From assembly GCA_964448135.1 (NCBI GenBank), contig CAYUVH010000020.1, positions 3,533 through 67,532 on the forward strand: a stretch of DNA of 64,000 nucleotides, written 5' to 3'. The notes beneath the pieces were generated by a model. The model saw nothing but the letters and a program-made list of their open reading frames with translations, made no database searches and had not been told where the DNA came from. Shown here piece after piece: positions 1 to 7,882 of the stretch; the stretch's first letter is position 1; every line of letters begins with the position of its first letter. The DNA is from CAYUVH01 sp964448135. GTDB taxonomy: Bacteria > Verrucomicrobiota > Verrucomicrobiia > Limisphaerales > UBA8199. The translations under genes and the position numbers were made by a program.

Positions 1-237
1 CGCGGCAATCGGGACATGCGCGAGTCTCCGGTGGCCACCTTGAGCGACCGCGAGATGGAGGTCTTCCAGCTCATCGGCCAGTGGAAAAAGACCAAGGAAA
101 TCGCCAGTTCGCTGCACCTCAGCGTGAAGACGATTGAATACTACCGCGAGCAGATCAAGCGGAAGCTCAACGTCACCACCGCCGGCGAACTCACCCAGTA
201 CGCCACCTCCTGGGTCGAACGCAAAGACCCGACCTGA
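1..237 (+). CDS. LuxR/NarL-type response regulator, C-terminal part (5' end outside window)
   Basis: The reading frame is already open at base 1, so this is the tail of a gene that begins upstream. The visible part is a complete LuxR-type helix-turn-helix: TLSDREMEVFQLI, then KEIASSLHLSVKTIEYYREQIKRKL, then GELTQYA. This is the DNA-binding output domain of NarL/FixJ response regulators. YYREQIKRKLN replaces the more common HR.NI..KL recognition helix. The receiver domain is not in the window, so the input signal cannot be assigned. A hairpin follows the stop codon, and a second NarL-type regulator follows on the same strand. The family call is firm; a stand-alone LuxR protein cannot be excluded. 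Confidence 0.85.
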   Translation, partial: RGNRDMRESPVATLSDREMEVFQLIGQWKKTKEIASSLHLSVKTIEYYREQIKRKLNVTTAGELTQYATSWVERKDPT

Positions 238-243
238 ACCTCC

Positions 244-264
244 ACCCCGGGGAACGCCCGGGGT
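244..264 (+). terminator. GC-rich hairpin after the response regulator
   Basis: A perfect 8-bp stem (ACCCCGGG paired with CCCGGGGT) with a 5-nt GAACG loop starts 7 nt after the stop codon at 237. No T-run follows, so it is either a weak intrinsic terminator or a 3' stabilising hairpin. Confidence 0.5.
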
Positions 265-430
265 ACCATTCAGACTTCGACCGGGCCAAAGTCCCTCCCT
301 CTCCCGGTTGTTCACGTAAGTGGTTGGGATTACTCTGACGTCAAGAAAGATGCCTTCGGCAGCTACGACACTAGAGGGGACGAACCGCGCCACGCTCCGC
401 CAAACGCGGTCCATCCAAAACAGAAAAAAT

Positions 431-1210
431 ATGGGATTCTCAGTCGCATCAGTGCCCTTCACGGGCCTACCGGCTCCGGCCGGCAATACTACCACCGGGA
501 CCGCCCCGGCGGAAAGCGTCGCCACCGCCCGCAAGGCCCCTGCCCTGCGGCTACTGCTCGTGGATGACCATCCGGTCGTCCGCAAAGGCATTGCCCTTTG
601 CCTCAGCAACCGCCCGGAACTGGAAATCGTCGGCGAGGCCGGCGACGGCCAGGCGGCGGTTCGCAAGGCCCGGGAACTCCAGCCCGATGTCGTGCTCATG
701 GACATCGAGATGCCCCAGATGAGCGGGCTCACGGCCACCGAGATCTTGCGCAAAGACCTGCCCCAGCTCAAAATCATCATCCTTTCCGGCTTCAACCAGA
801 CCGAGCACGTATTGCGCATTGTGCAGTCAGGTGCACATGGTTACGTCCTCAAAGACGCCCCCCTCGACCAACTCCTCTCCGCCATCAGCGCCGTTCGGAA
901 TGGCGAATCCTATTTCAGCCCCGAAGTGGCCCGCGTGGCGCTCAATCAATTTGTCCGCGGCTGCCAATCCGGACCCAGTGCGAGCACTTTGACCCATCGC
1001 GAGCGGGAAGTGCTCATCCAGATCGCCGAAGGTCTCAGCAACAAGCAAATTGCCAGCCTGCTGGGCGTGGGCGTGCGCACGGTGGAAACCCATCGCGAGC
1101 GCATCATGCGCAAGCTGGGCATCCACAGCGTGGCGGGCCTCACCCGCTTCGCGCTGGCCAACGGACTCTCCAGCCTGCGGGACGCCACCGTCCCCAGCCC
1201 GGCTTACTAA
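431..1210 (+). CDS. NarL/FixJ-family response regulator
   Basis: A 259-aa two-component response regulator. A 35-residue Ala/Thr/Pro-rich leader precedes the receiver domain (about 39-155), which has the acidic pair D45/D46, phospho-acceptor D91 in VLMDIEMP and the conserved K141 in YVLKDAP. A LuxR-type HTH covers about 186-247 (LTHREREVLIQIAEGLSNKQIASLLGVG region). The frame is open from 320, but the ATG at 431 is the first Met that leaves only a short leader before the receiver; an even later start at the receiver is possible. No histidine kinase is adjacent, so its partner is unknown. It follows another LuxR-type regulator on the same strand, 193 nt away, probably with its own promoter. 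Confidence 0.9.
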   Translation: MGFSVASVPFTGLPAPAGNTTTGTAPAESVATARKAPALRLLLVDDHPVVRKGIALCLSNRPELEIVGEAGDGQAAVRKARELQPDVVLMDIEMPQMSGLTATEILRKDLPQLKIIILSGFNQTEHVLRIVQSGAHGYVLKDAPLDQLLSAISAVRNGESYFSPEVARVALNQFVRGCQSGPSASTLTHREREVLIQIAEGLSNKQIASLLGVGVRTVETHRERIMRKLGIHSVAGLTRFALANGLSSLRDATVPSPAY

Positions 1211-1240
1211 GGGCGTCGCGTGGGGGAGGCAATTCCTGCT

Positions 1241-1570
1241 ATGCGGTCCCCGTTTCGCGCGCGCAAACTACAGGTACAGGTCGCGTTTGGCATTGCGGTT
1301 TCCCTCGCGCCGCTCTGGTCATTTGTCGGCGGATTTGTGAGCCGGCCGGATGCGCGCGGCATGGCTGACGGGCCAGAAGGCCGCTGGTACTGGCCCCTGG
1401 CTTTCGCCTTTATGCTGGCCGGCTTGCTGGGCTGCGCCGCGACGCCGCTTTGGTACCCGCAAAACCTCGAACGAAAAATCATCTTTACCATCCTCGGCAT
1501 CTTCGCGTTCATGGCCGCCTGGGTCCTGGGCATGATGATGGTGGGTTCGATCTGGCAATTTGTGGACTGA
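1241..1570 (+). CDS. Small membrane protein of unknown function
   Basis: A 109-aa protein with three hydrophobic segments: roughly 12-34 (VAFGIAVSLAPLWSFVGGFV), 50-72 (WPLAFAFMLAGLLGCAATPLW) and 80-105 (IIFTILGIFAFMAAWVLGMMMVG). It is therefore likely an inner-membrane protein. The ATG at 1241 is chosen because GGGGGAGG lies 11-18 nt upstream; a GTG at 1220 is the longer alternative. No recognised domain. It sits between a response regulator and the phosphate genes on the same strand, but 149 nt with a Pho-box-like site separate it from the latter, so co-transcription with them is not implied. Confidence 0.6.
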   Translation: MRSPFRARKLQVQVAFGIAVSLAPLWSFVGGFVSRPDARGMADGPEGRWYWPLAFAFMLAGLLGCAATPLWYPQNLERKIIFTILGIFAFMAAWVLGMMMVGSIWQFVD

Positions 1571-1648
1571 AGCCCGGCATCGCTGAGCGCAGGCTTCAAA
1601 CTCAGCCGCTTCTCGGTTTTGCAAACCGGTGCCGCCGCGCAATTTGCT

Positions 1649-1666
1649 CTGTTACAATTCTGTGAC
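1649..1666 (+). promoter_or_regulatory. Pho-box-like site upstream of the DUF47/PiT pair
   Basis: CTGTTAC-AATT-CTGTGAC: two 7-nt direct repeats separated by a 4-nt AT stretch. This is the architecture of a PhoB-binding Pho box (consensus CTGTCAT-n4-CTGTCAY). It ends 53 nt before the ATG at 1720. A weak -10-like GATTAT follows at 1672-1677, about where PhoB-dependent promoters place it. Site and spacing are seen; PhoB control is inferred. Confidence 0.6.
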
Positions 1667-1719
1667 AAACCGATTATTTGCGTGCGCGTTTGCCCCGATT
1701 GTGAGAGCACTGGGGCGAT

Positions 1720-2349
1720 ATGTTTTCACTCCAAAGGCTGCTCGGAAAGGAAGACAAGTTTTTCACTCTTCTGGAGGCCAGCGCGAAAGAAGCGCACTCC
1801 AGCGCGCAGGCGTTGCTGAAGCTGAGCAAATCGCTTGACCAGCCCGCCGTCCTGGACGAGTTCATGCGCTCGCGCAGCAAGGACAAGGAGATCACCCGGG
1901 AGATCACCTCGGCGATTTACACCACTTTCGTAACGGCGCTGGAGCGGGAGGACATCCAGACGCTCTCCACCGCGCTCTATAAGATTCCCAAGATCATCCA
2001 GAAGTTCTCCGAGCGCGCCCGGCTCTCGCCACAACTGCTGCACGGCGTGGACTTCTCCACGCAAATCGGGCTGCTGGAAATGGCCGCCTCGGTCGTGCTC
2101 GAAATGGTGCAGTCACTCCGCGCGGGCATGGACCTCGAAAAAATCAAGGACCTCAATGACCGCCTCCAAAATCTGGAAGGCGAAGCCGACAAGAAAATGA
2201 TGAAGCTTTACGAGGACCTTTTCAGCGGCAAATACCAGGCGTTGCAGGTCGTGGCCGTCAAAGATCTTTATGAATTGCTCGAGCGCGGAGTGGATCGCTG
2301 CCGTGACGCGGGCAATGTGATTGCGAATATCGTCCTGAAGAACTCGTAA
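1720..2349 (+). CDS. DUF47 family protein (PhoU-like accessory of a PiT transporter)
   Basis: A 209-aa all-helical protein of the DUF47 (TIGR00153) family, distant relatives of PhoU. It starts with the typical FSLQRLLGKEDKFFTLLEASA and ends with the conserved LYELLERGVDRCRDAGNVIANIVLKNS, where the ERGVDRCRDAGN stretch is the family hallmark. Length is normal. DUF47 genes are usually the partner of a low-affinity PiT phosphate transporter, and here the PiT gene starts 5 nt after the stop codon, so the two are almost certainly one operon. The predicted role is to modulate transport in response to phosphate. The Pho-box-like site at 1649-1666 suggests phosphate-starvation control. Confidence 0.92.
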   Translation: MFSLQRLLGKEDKFFTLLEASAKEAHSSAQALLKLSKSLDQPAVLDEFMRSRSKDKEITREITSAIYTTFVTALEREDIQTLSTALYKIPKIIQKFSERARLSPQLLHGVDFSTQIGLLEMAASVVLEMVQSLRAGMDLEKIKDLNDRLQNLEGEADKKMMKLYEDLFSGKYQALQVVAVKDLYELLERGVDRCRDAGNVIANIVLKNS

Positions 2350-2354
2350 AGGCC

Positions 2355-3449
2355 ATGGGGCTGCTTCTCACCGTCATCCTGGTGGCCCTGGCCTTTGAGT
2401 ATATCAATGGCTTCCACGACACCGCGAATTCCATCGCGACGGTCGTCTCCACCAAAGTCCTGACCCCGCGCCAGGCGGTCATTCTCGCGGCGTGCACCAA
2501 TCTGTTCGGCGCGCTCATGGGGACGGGTGTGGCGCAGACGATTTCCTCCGGGTTGGTGGACGCCAAACTGGTCTCGATGGATTCGCAGGTAATCATTTGT
2601 GCGCTGGCCGGCGCGATCATCTGGAATCTGGTCACGTGGTGGTTCGGCTTGCCGTCCAGCTCCAGTCATGCGCTGATCGGCGGTCTGTGCGGCGCCGCGC
2701 TCGCGGCCTCGAACAACAATTGGGACGTCATCATCTGGTCCCAGCCGAACGCGGAACACTGGTACAAGGGCAAGGGACTGCTGTGGAAAGTGGTCGTGCC
2801 CATGATTACCTCGCCGCTCGCCGGCCTGATACTGGGCTTTCTGCTGATGGGCTTCCTCTACCTGATCCTGCGCAACGCCCGCCCGACGAAAGTGAACCGA
2901 TTCTTCGGCGTCGCTCAAATCTTCAGCGCCGGCGGCATGGGCATCATGCACGGCACGAATGACGCGCAAAAAACCATGGGCATTATCGCGCTGACCCTGC
3001 TCGCGGCGACGCAGGCGGGCAAACTCGAAGGCCTCCCCGCCTGGCTGTCCTTCCTGCATACGCCGCAACCCACAGGCAACGAGCCCTTCAAGATCGCCAT
3101 GTGGATCAAGATCACGTGCGCGCTCGTGATGGCGGCCGGCACCGCTGTTGGCGGCTGGCGCATCATCAAGACCCTTGGCCACAAGATGGTAAAGCTTCAC
3201 CCCATCAACGGCTTCGCCGCGGAGGCCAGTTCCGCGCTCGTGATCGGCGCCGCCACGTCGCTGGGGATTCCGGTCTCCACCACTCACAACATTTCGGCCG
3301 CGATCATGGGCGTGGGCGCCGCCCGCCGGTTTAGCGCGATCAAGTGGACGGTCGTGGAACGAATGGTCTGGGCGTGGATTTGCACGATCCCGGTTGCCGC
3401 GGGTCTGGCCTACGGTTTCGTGCGCCTTTTGAAGGTGTTGGGAGTATAA
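2355..3449 (+). CDS. Inorganic phosphate transporter, PiT family
   Basis: A 364-aa integral membrane permease of the PiT (PHO4) family, which moves inorganic phosphate with H+ or Na+. Both inverted-repeat signatures are present: GFHDTANSIATVVSTK near residue 19 and GIMHGTNDAQKTMGI near residue 197. About ten hydrophobic segments can be counted, with the GLPSSSSHALIGGLCG motif in the first half and GIPVSTTHNISAAIMGVG in the second. It begins 5 nt after the DUF47 gene. It is shorter than E. coli PitA, as is typical of the DUF47-linked subgroup. A palindromic repeat follows directly downstream at 3458-3541. Confidence 0.95.
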   Translation: MGLLLTVILVALAFEYINGFHDTANSIATVVSTKVLTPRQAVILAACTNLFGALMGTGVAQTISSGLVDAKLVSMDSQVIICALAGAIIWNLVTWWFGLPSSSSHALIGGLCGAALAASNNNWDVIIWSQPNAEHWYKGKGLLWKVVVPMITSPLAGLILGFLLMGFLYLILRNARPTKVNRFFGVAQIFSAGGMGIMHGTNDAQKTMGIIALTLLAATQAGKLEGLPAWLSFLHTPQPTGNEPFKIAMWIKITCALVMAAGTAVGGWRIIKTLGHKMVKLHPINGFAAEASSALVIGAATSLGIPVSTTHNISAAIMGVGAARRFSAIKWTVVERMVWAWICTIPVAAGLAYGFVRLLKVLGV

Positions 3450-3457
3450 TCTCCGCC

Positions 3458-3541
3458 GTATCAGCTGAGATAACGAGGCTCCATATTTCCGATAGCGTCG
3501 AGGCTTTCGATCAGATGGAGCCTCGTCACTTTCCAAGATAC
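3458..3541. repeat. Palindromic intergenic element, copy A (diverged)
   Basis: The left arm GTATCAGCTGAGATAACGAG continues into GCTCCAT and is mirrored by ATGGAGCCTCGTCAC ending ...GATAC. It is the most diverged of four copies in the window (others at 9454-9536, 32681-32764 and a half copy at 63839-63863). It lies between the convergent PiT and amidase genes. Confidence 0.7.
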
Positions 3542-3593
3542 AGAGATTGCGTGCGCGCGGTAACTCAATACCGTTGAGGATATTGAGCGAAAA

Positions 3594-3611
3594 GCGGCAG
3601 AGGACTGCCGC
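3594..3611. repeat. Perfect hairpin GCGGCAG-AGGA-CTGCCGC
   Basis: An 18-nt perfect inverted repeat (7-bp stem, AGGA loop) in the convergent gap between PiT and the amidase. It is a REP-like hairpin and could help terminate either gene. At 3694-3708 the stretch CTCGGCTGCTACGAA matches the outer right end of the 84-bp palindromic family, so this gap also holds a remnant of that element. Confidence 0.55.
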
Positions 3612-3709
3612 ACTCCAAAACCTGGCGGACTTCGGACAGCCTTTGTGCGTGCGGGGCCGTATCCTAATCCACCAAGCGCACGCGATTGAGAAGCTCGGCT
3701 GCTACGAAT

Positions 3710-6235
3710 TCAGGGGCTCGTCATCACCTTGTAGAATCGCTGCGGCTGATTGGTCGTGGCGTCCGTGAACTGCACCGGACTTCCGCCAATGACGAGGTTC
3801 GTCAGCAACTGCCAATCCACAAAGTTGCTTCCCCACAGCACCGAATAATTTCCCGGATCACCGCTGACGGACATCTGGATCTGGCCGCCGGCGAGCTTGA
3901 CGACGGAATTGAACTGCGGCGGCACCAGCGGGTTCACCGTGAGCACCGCGTTGGAACTGATCGCCGTGCCGGCCAAATTGGTGATCACCACGCTGTAATT
4001 TCCGCTGTCGTTCGTCTGGGCGTTCACGCGCGTGTAAGTAGAGTTCGTCGCGCCGGGAAGATCGCCGGTGTTGAACTTCCATTGGTATCCCAGCGGAGCC
4101 GTCCCGGTGGCATTCACTGTGAACGTCACATTGCTGCCCACTTTCACCACCCGGCCGAGCGGCTGCAACGTTATGCCTGGGGGAACCAGCACCGTGAGCA
4201 GGGCGTTCGACGAAAGCAAGCCGCCGCCTGCATTCGTGATGCCCACGGAATAATTTCCGGCGTCGTTGGTGGTCGCGGCGATGCGCGTATAGCTGCTTGC
4301 GGTGGCTCCGCCGATGTTCGTGCCGTTAAGTCGCCATTGGTAAGTAAGTGGTGACGTGCCGCCGGCTTTCACTGAAAACGCAGCGCTCACGCCCTGCGTC
4401 ACTGTCAGACTGATGGGCTGGTTCGTGATGACCGGTGCAACGGCGCCAGTGTAAACTCGCACATTGTCGAAGATCGCAAAGCTGTCCGCCGCCGGGCTCG
4501 CAATGGAATTGAAGCCATCGAAATAACCGATCATGACGTTGCCGCTCGTGTAAGCAGACGTGTTGGTGCGCTGGGCCATGACGATGCCGTTGACCTGCCA
4601 GGTGATGAGCGAGCCGATCTGGCTGAGCTCCACCTGGACCCAGCGTTTGCCGGGCGCGCCCTGCGTCTCATACGCCGGGTACGGGAACATCGTCTGCCAT
4701 GGCGTGTCCGAGTAGTGATCTCGCGTCGCGCCACTCGCCCCGAGGCCGCTGTTGGCGAAAGTTAACTGCGTCGGCGCCGCGGCGCCGTTGCCTTGATACG
4801 CGCGATAATCGCTCCCGCCGCTGCCCCCCTCGCCGTCCATGGCAAACCACAATCCGTCGCTGGAAGTGCCCGTGGTGGACCAATTCACGCGCGTGCCGGT
4901 ATGATTGATGCCGCAGGTCTGGTATTCGGTCGAGCCGGTGCCCCCGCCGGACACACCCGGATAATTGATCCAGGCATCGAATTTCAGGCAGTAATTGTTG
5001 CTGAACGTGAAATTCTTGGGATAAAAACTCAGTCCCACCACCGATGCGGTGGCGTCGTTTTTGTTCACGGTCACCTTGAGACCCCTCGTGCTCCCGCCGG
5101 AATTGGGCGCCGAGGGAATGAAGTTCGTGACGTCGTTGGTGGTATAGGCCTGGGCGCTGTAGTCGAAGGCCCAGTTCGTCGTGTAATCCGCGATGCCATT
5201 GGCCGCGCCCCAGAACATGTTCCACCGGGCCGCGCTGTTCGTTTCAAAATCATCCGCAAATGCGAGCACCCACACCGGCGCCACCGTCAACGTCGCGACC
5301 CGGCTCGTCACCATGCCCAGCGAATTGCTCGCGCTGACGGAATATCCGGCCGCGTCGGCGGACTGCACGTTCGCCAGCGAGTACGCGCTGTTCGTCGCCC
5401 CGGCAATGAACGCTCCGTTCTTTCGCCATTGATATTTCAACGCGTTGGTGGACGCGGCCGTCACTGTGAAGGTGGCGTTCGATCCCGTTTGCACCACCTG
5501 GCTCCAGGGATCCGCCACGATGGCCGGCACCCCTGTGATCAGGTTCATGAAATGCGACCAATTCCAGTAGATGCCCGGATCGGTGTGCGTGTTGCACATC
5601 GGATTAATCGACGGGTAGTTCGTGCTCATCCAACTGACCCAGGTCGCGTTTTGCCATTCGCCGTGGCCGACGATGTGGTTGCGGTCCCGCAACACGTGGA
5701 ATTTATTCGCCACGTAACGCTGCAAGGCGGCGGAAGCCACATACATCGTCTCTGTATACCAAGCCGGGCTGCTGACAAAGCCCTCGTGCTCCGTGCCCGT
5801 GCTCCACGTATTCAGGCACACGGCATGCCAGGCGTAATTGGCGTCGCGCACCGATTGGGTGACGTCCCCGCCGGGAGCGTCAGGATTGTCATCGCCGGTA
5901 TGGCCGTCCTCGTCGTTGCCGTGCTTCAGGCCGTTGACGAGGTATTGGACGCTCGCCGAGACATTGTAATTCCCGTTCGTATTCAGGTCGCACCGGTTCA
6001 AATACGAAACGCTCGACTGGTAATACCCCTCCATGTCGTGGATCACGATCAGGGAATGGCCATTGCCTGAGGTGTAGTACTTGTTGCAGGAAGCCGGCGG
6101 GACCCAATGGGCGGGAGCATAATCCGGTTGCGCCTGGGCCGACGAGACCCCCGACAGAAATGCGGTTGGCGCCAAAAGAAGACCGGCGGCGCGGGCCGGC
6201 GAGATACAACACCCGCGCAAAGAAAGTGATTTCAT
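3710..6235 (-). CDS. Secreted N-acetylmuramoyl-L-alanine amidase with Ig-like domains
   Basis: An 841-aa exported protein. The frame is open upstream to 6541, but the Met at 6235 begins a clear signal peptide (MKSLSLRG, hydrophobic core, ...SSAQAQ, about 1-36). Residues 45-235 are an amidase_2-type fold: IHDMEG with H66, NYAWHAVCLN, GTEHEGF, HIVGHGEW and THTDPGIYWNW with H217/D219 as candidate zinc ligands. This fold cleaves the bond between MurNAc and the stem peptide. An Ig-like domain follows (about 238-325), then a concanavalin/LamG-like region (about 330-565), two more Ig-like domains (about 570-745), and a C-terminal beta segment ending QRFYKVMTSP. The binding modules suggest an extracellular protein acting on foreign or own peptidoglycan. 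It is transcribed alone, convergent with PiT. Confidence 0.85.
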   Translation of the reverse strand: MKSLSLRGCCISPARAAGLLLAPTAFLSGVSSAQAQPDYAPAHWVPPASCNKYYTSGNGHSLIVIHDMEGYYQSSVSYLNRCDLNTNGNYNVSASVQYLVNGLKHGNDEDGHTGDDNPDAPGGDVTQSVRDANYAWHAVCLNTWSTGTEHEGFVSSPAWYTETMYVASAALQRYVANKFHVLRDRNHIVGHGEWQNATWVSWMSTNYPSINPMCNTHTDPGIYWNWSHFMNLITGVPAIVADPWSQVVQTGSNATFTVTAASTNALKYQWRKNGAFIAGATNSAYSLANVQSADAAGYSVSASNSLGMVTSRVATLTVAPVWVLAFADDFETNSAARWNMFWGAANGIADYTTNWAFDYSAQAYTTNDVTNFIPSAPNSGGSTRGLKVTVNKNDATASVVGLSFYPKNFTFSNNYCLKFDAWINYPGVSGGGTGSTEYQTCGINHTGTRVNWSTTGTSSDGLWFAMDGEGGSGGSDYRAYQGNGAAAPTQLTFANSGLGASGATRDHYSDTPWQTMFPYPAYETQGAPGKRWVQVELSQIGSLITWQVNGIVMAQRTNTSAYTSGNVMIGYFDGFNSIASPAADSFAIFDNVRVYTGAVAPVITNQPISLTVTQGVSAAFSVKAGGTSPLTYQWRLNGTNIGGATASSYTRIAATTNDAGNYSVGITNAGGGLLSSNALLTVLVPPGITLQPLGRVVKVGSNVTFTVNATGTAPLGYQWKFNTGDLPGATNSTYTRVNAQTNDSGNYSVVITNLAGTAISSNAVLTVNPLVPPQFNSVVKLAGGQIQMSVSGDPGNYSVLWGSNFVDWQLLTNLVIGGSPVQFTDATTNQPQRFYKVMTSP

Positions 6236-6305
6236 CAAACGTGGCACAATATAGCCGGAATCCCGTAAGATTTCAACCGCGGAACGAATCCACATCCGCC
6301 TGCGT

Positions 6306-6818
6306 TCAGGACGGCTTTTGACTTCCCAGAGCCTCGATGTTCCGCGCTGCTTCACGGCTGGCGGAGGTGTCCGGATACTCCCGGATAGTCTGCTCGTATA
6401 CGGCCATCGCCTGGATTTTGTCGGTGCTCTCCAATCGGGCTGCCTGGTCCAGCAGGCGCTTGGAGTCACGCTGGGCGTTGGGCGCCTCATCCTGTTCGCT
6501 GACCGCGCAATACGCCCACAAGGCTGCGAGAATTCGCACACCGATCACCACCCAGAGGGCTCCGTGGCGGGTGAGCAAAACCAGAAACGAGATCAGAAGC
6601 ATCACTGCGGCCGGCACCCAGGCGCGCACGTATATAAGCCCCAGAGGCCCAAACAGAATTGCCAGGCTCACCGCCAGCAGCCGGGATTTCTTTCCAGGCT
6701 GTGGCGCATCCCCCGGGGCTGGAGTCGCCAGCACGGTGCCGCAATTCACGCAGGTGGCGAACCGATCCGGGTTCGGCTTGCCACAATAGTCGCATTTCTC
6801 GGGTGCCACGTCAGTCAT
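6306..6818 (-). CDS. Zinc-ribbon membrane protein with a C-terminal helical repeat
   Basis: A 170-aa protein with an N-terminal zinc ribbon (CDYC at residues 9-12, CVNC about 14 residues later), two or three hydrophobic segments between about 43 and 105 (LLAVSLAILFGPLGLIYV; AAVMLLISFLVLL; LWVVIGVRILAALWAY) and a C-terminal stretch of about 60 residues (RLLDQAARLESTDKIQAMAVYEQTIREYPDT region) that reads like one or two TPR helices. It may be a small membrane scaffold. It lies 70 nt upstream of the amidase on the same strand, which would allow co-transcription. No specific function is recognised. It is divergent from the gene at 7014. Confidence 0.65.
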   Translation of the reverse strand: MTDVAPEKCDYCGKPNPDRFATCVNCGTVLATPAPGDAPQPGKKSRLLAVSLAILFGPLGLIYVRAWVPAAVMLLISFLVLLTRHGALWVVIGVRILAALWAYCAVSEQDEAPNAQRDSKRLLDQAARLESTDKIQAMAVYEQTIREYPDTSASREAARNIEALGSQKPS

Positions 6819-7013
6819 GGGAAAACTCGCTTGAGATTAAATCGTGTGAATTTGTTTCTCAACTCTCTCCTCGCCGGCTCTTGAGCGCGTTGCTTGAGGA
6901 CAGTCGATGGTCGAAGTTCAGCCAATTGACGCCGTTCGCTTGAAGAAATATTGTCGCTGCACGAAGTTTTCCCGACATCACGACCAACTGAGCTTGTCTG
7001 ATAATTGAGCCCG

Positions 7014-7670
7014 ATGTGGACGCTCGTAATCATCGTCGTTGTGTTTTTCCTGGTGCGTTTCTGGGACCCGGGGGATGCAAATCCTGCCCCTCCTCCGCTC
7101 GAAACGCCGCGTGCGCGCGCCACCGCCGCAATGGCCGCGAGCCCACCCCCGCTCGTGGACAAATCCATCACCTACCGGCTCACGCGTTGGGACCTCTTGA
7201 TCTTTCAACTGACGGTCATCCTGCGCAACCGGATCACGCGGCTGTTGTTTCCCGTGGGACTGATTCTCATTGAATTCATAGTCCTGATTCCAGGCCTCAG
7301 CCTCCGGCCTCTCGCAACCACGGTTTCGATCGGAATATTCTGGGCGCTGCGCCTGACACTGGCGGTCATCCTCGGCGTTTCAATAGTGTCGGCGCTCCTA
7401 ACACTGTTGCTCAGCAACAAAGGCATGGTTGGCCGGCACGTGCTGGAGATAACCAAAGAGGGGCTGCGCGAGAGAACCGAGATCAACGACACCACCCACG
7501 ACTGGGGCTCTGTCCGTCGCATCGTTTCCCTGTGGGGCTACCTCTACATTTACATCGGCGAAATGAAATCCTATCAAGTCCCTCGACGCGGCATCTCCCC
7601 GCCGGACTTCGCCGCATTCGAGACCGCCCTCCGAGCCCACGCCGCGCAGGCCAACGGTTTTGTTTCCTGA
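7014..7670 (+). CDS. YcxB-like membrane protein
   Basis: A 218-aa protein starting at the ATG at 7014 (a TTG at 7005 is also in frame). The N-terminus is one hydrophobic helix (MWTLVIIVVVFFLVRFW), followed by a Pro/Ala linker, then ITYRLTRWDLLIFQ and two membrane segments (about 80-105 and 110-140). The C-terminal part (ITKEGLRERTEINDTTHDWGSVRRIV, IYIGEMKSYQVPRRGI) matches the layout of the YcxB-like domain found in small membrane proteins of many bacteria: a strand, a W near an R-I-V strand, then a tyrosine-rich hairpin. Function is unknown even for the family. Divergent from the zinc-ribbon protein; no operon partner. Confidence 0.6.
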   Translation: MWTLVIIVVVFFLVRFWDPGDANPAPPPLETPRARATAAMAASPPPLVDKSITYRLTRWDLLIFQLTVILRNRITRLLFPVGLILIEFIVLIPGLSLRPLATTVSIGIFWALRLTLAVILGVSIVSALLTLLLSNKGMVGRHVLEITKEGLRERTEINDTTHDWGSVRRIVSLWGYLYIYIGEMKSYQVPRRGISPPDFAAFETALRAHAAQANGFVS

Positions 7671-7698
7671 CCGTGGCGCTGCCTTTCGTCATTGGTAG

Positions 7699-7806
7699 TT
7701 TGGAGCTTCTCTGAAGTTTGAATTTTGATGTTTGGAGTTTATCTGGTTCTTGGTCCTTGGTTCTTGGAGCTTTTCAAGTTCCAGGTTCTTAGTCCTGGGA
7801 GCTTTT
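7699..7806 (+). repeat. TTGGAGCTT/CTTGGTCCTTGG repeat, copy 1
   Basis: TTTGGAGCTTCTCTG...TTTGGAGTTTATCTGGTTCTTGGTCCTTGGTTCTTGGAGCTTTTC. It lies on the + strand and ends about 77 nt before the cimA start, reading in the same direction as cimA. It is closely matched by the minus-strand copy at 60265-60330. Confidence 0.7.
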
Positions 7807-7882
7807 GCCTTCCGTCACTTCCGCTTTGCATTCCCGCGTTTTTTCCCGTATCACTCCTGTCCCGCCAACGGCGGGAACGGCG

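Noticed and set aside
2268..3536. Minus-strand open frame of about 420 codons opposite the PiT transporter
   Set aside because: The translated protein is charged and His/Arg/Asp-rich without membrane segments or family motifs; PiT on the other strand is unambiguous.
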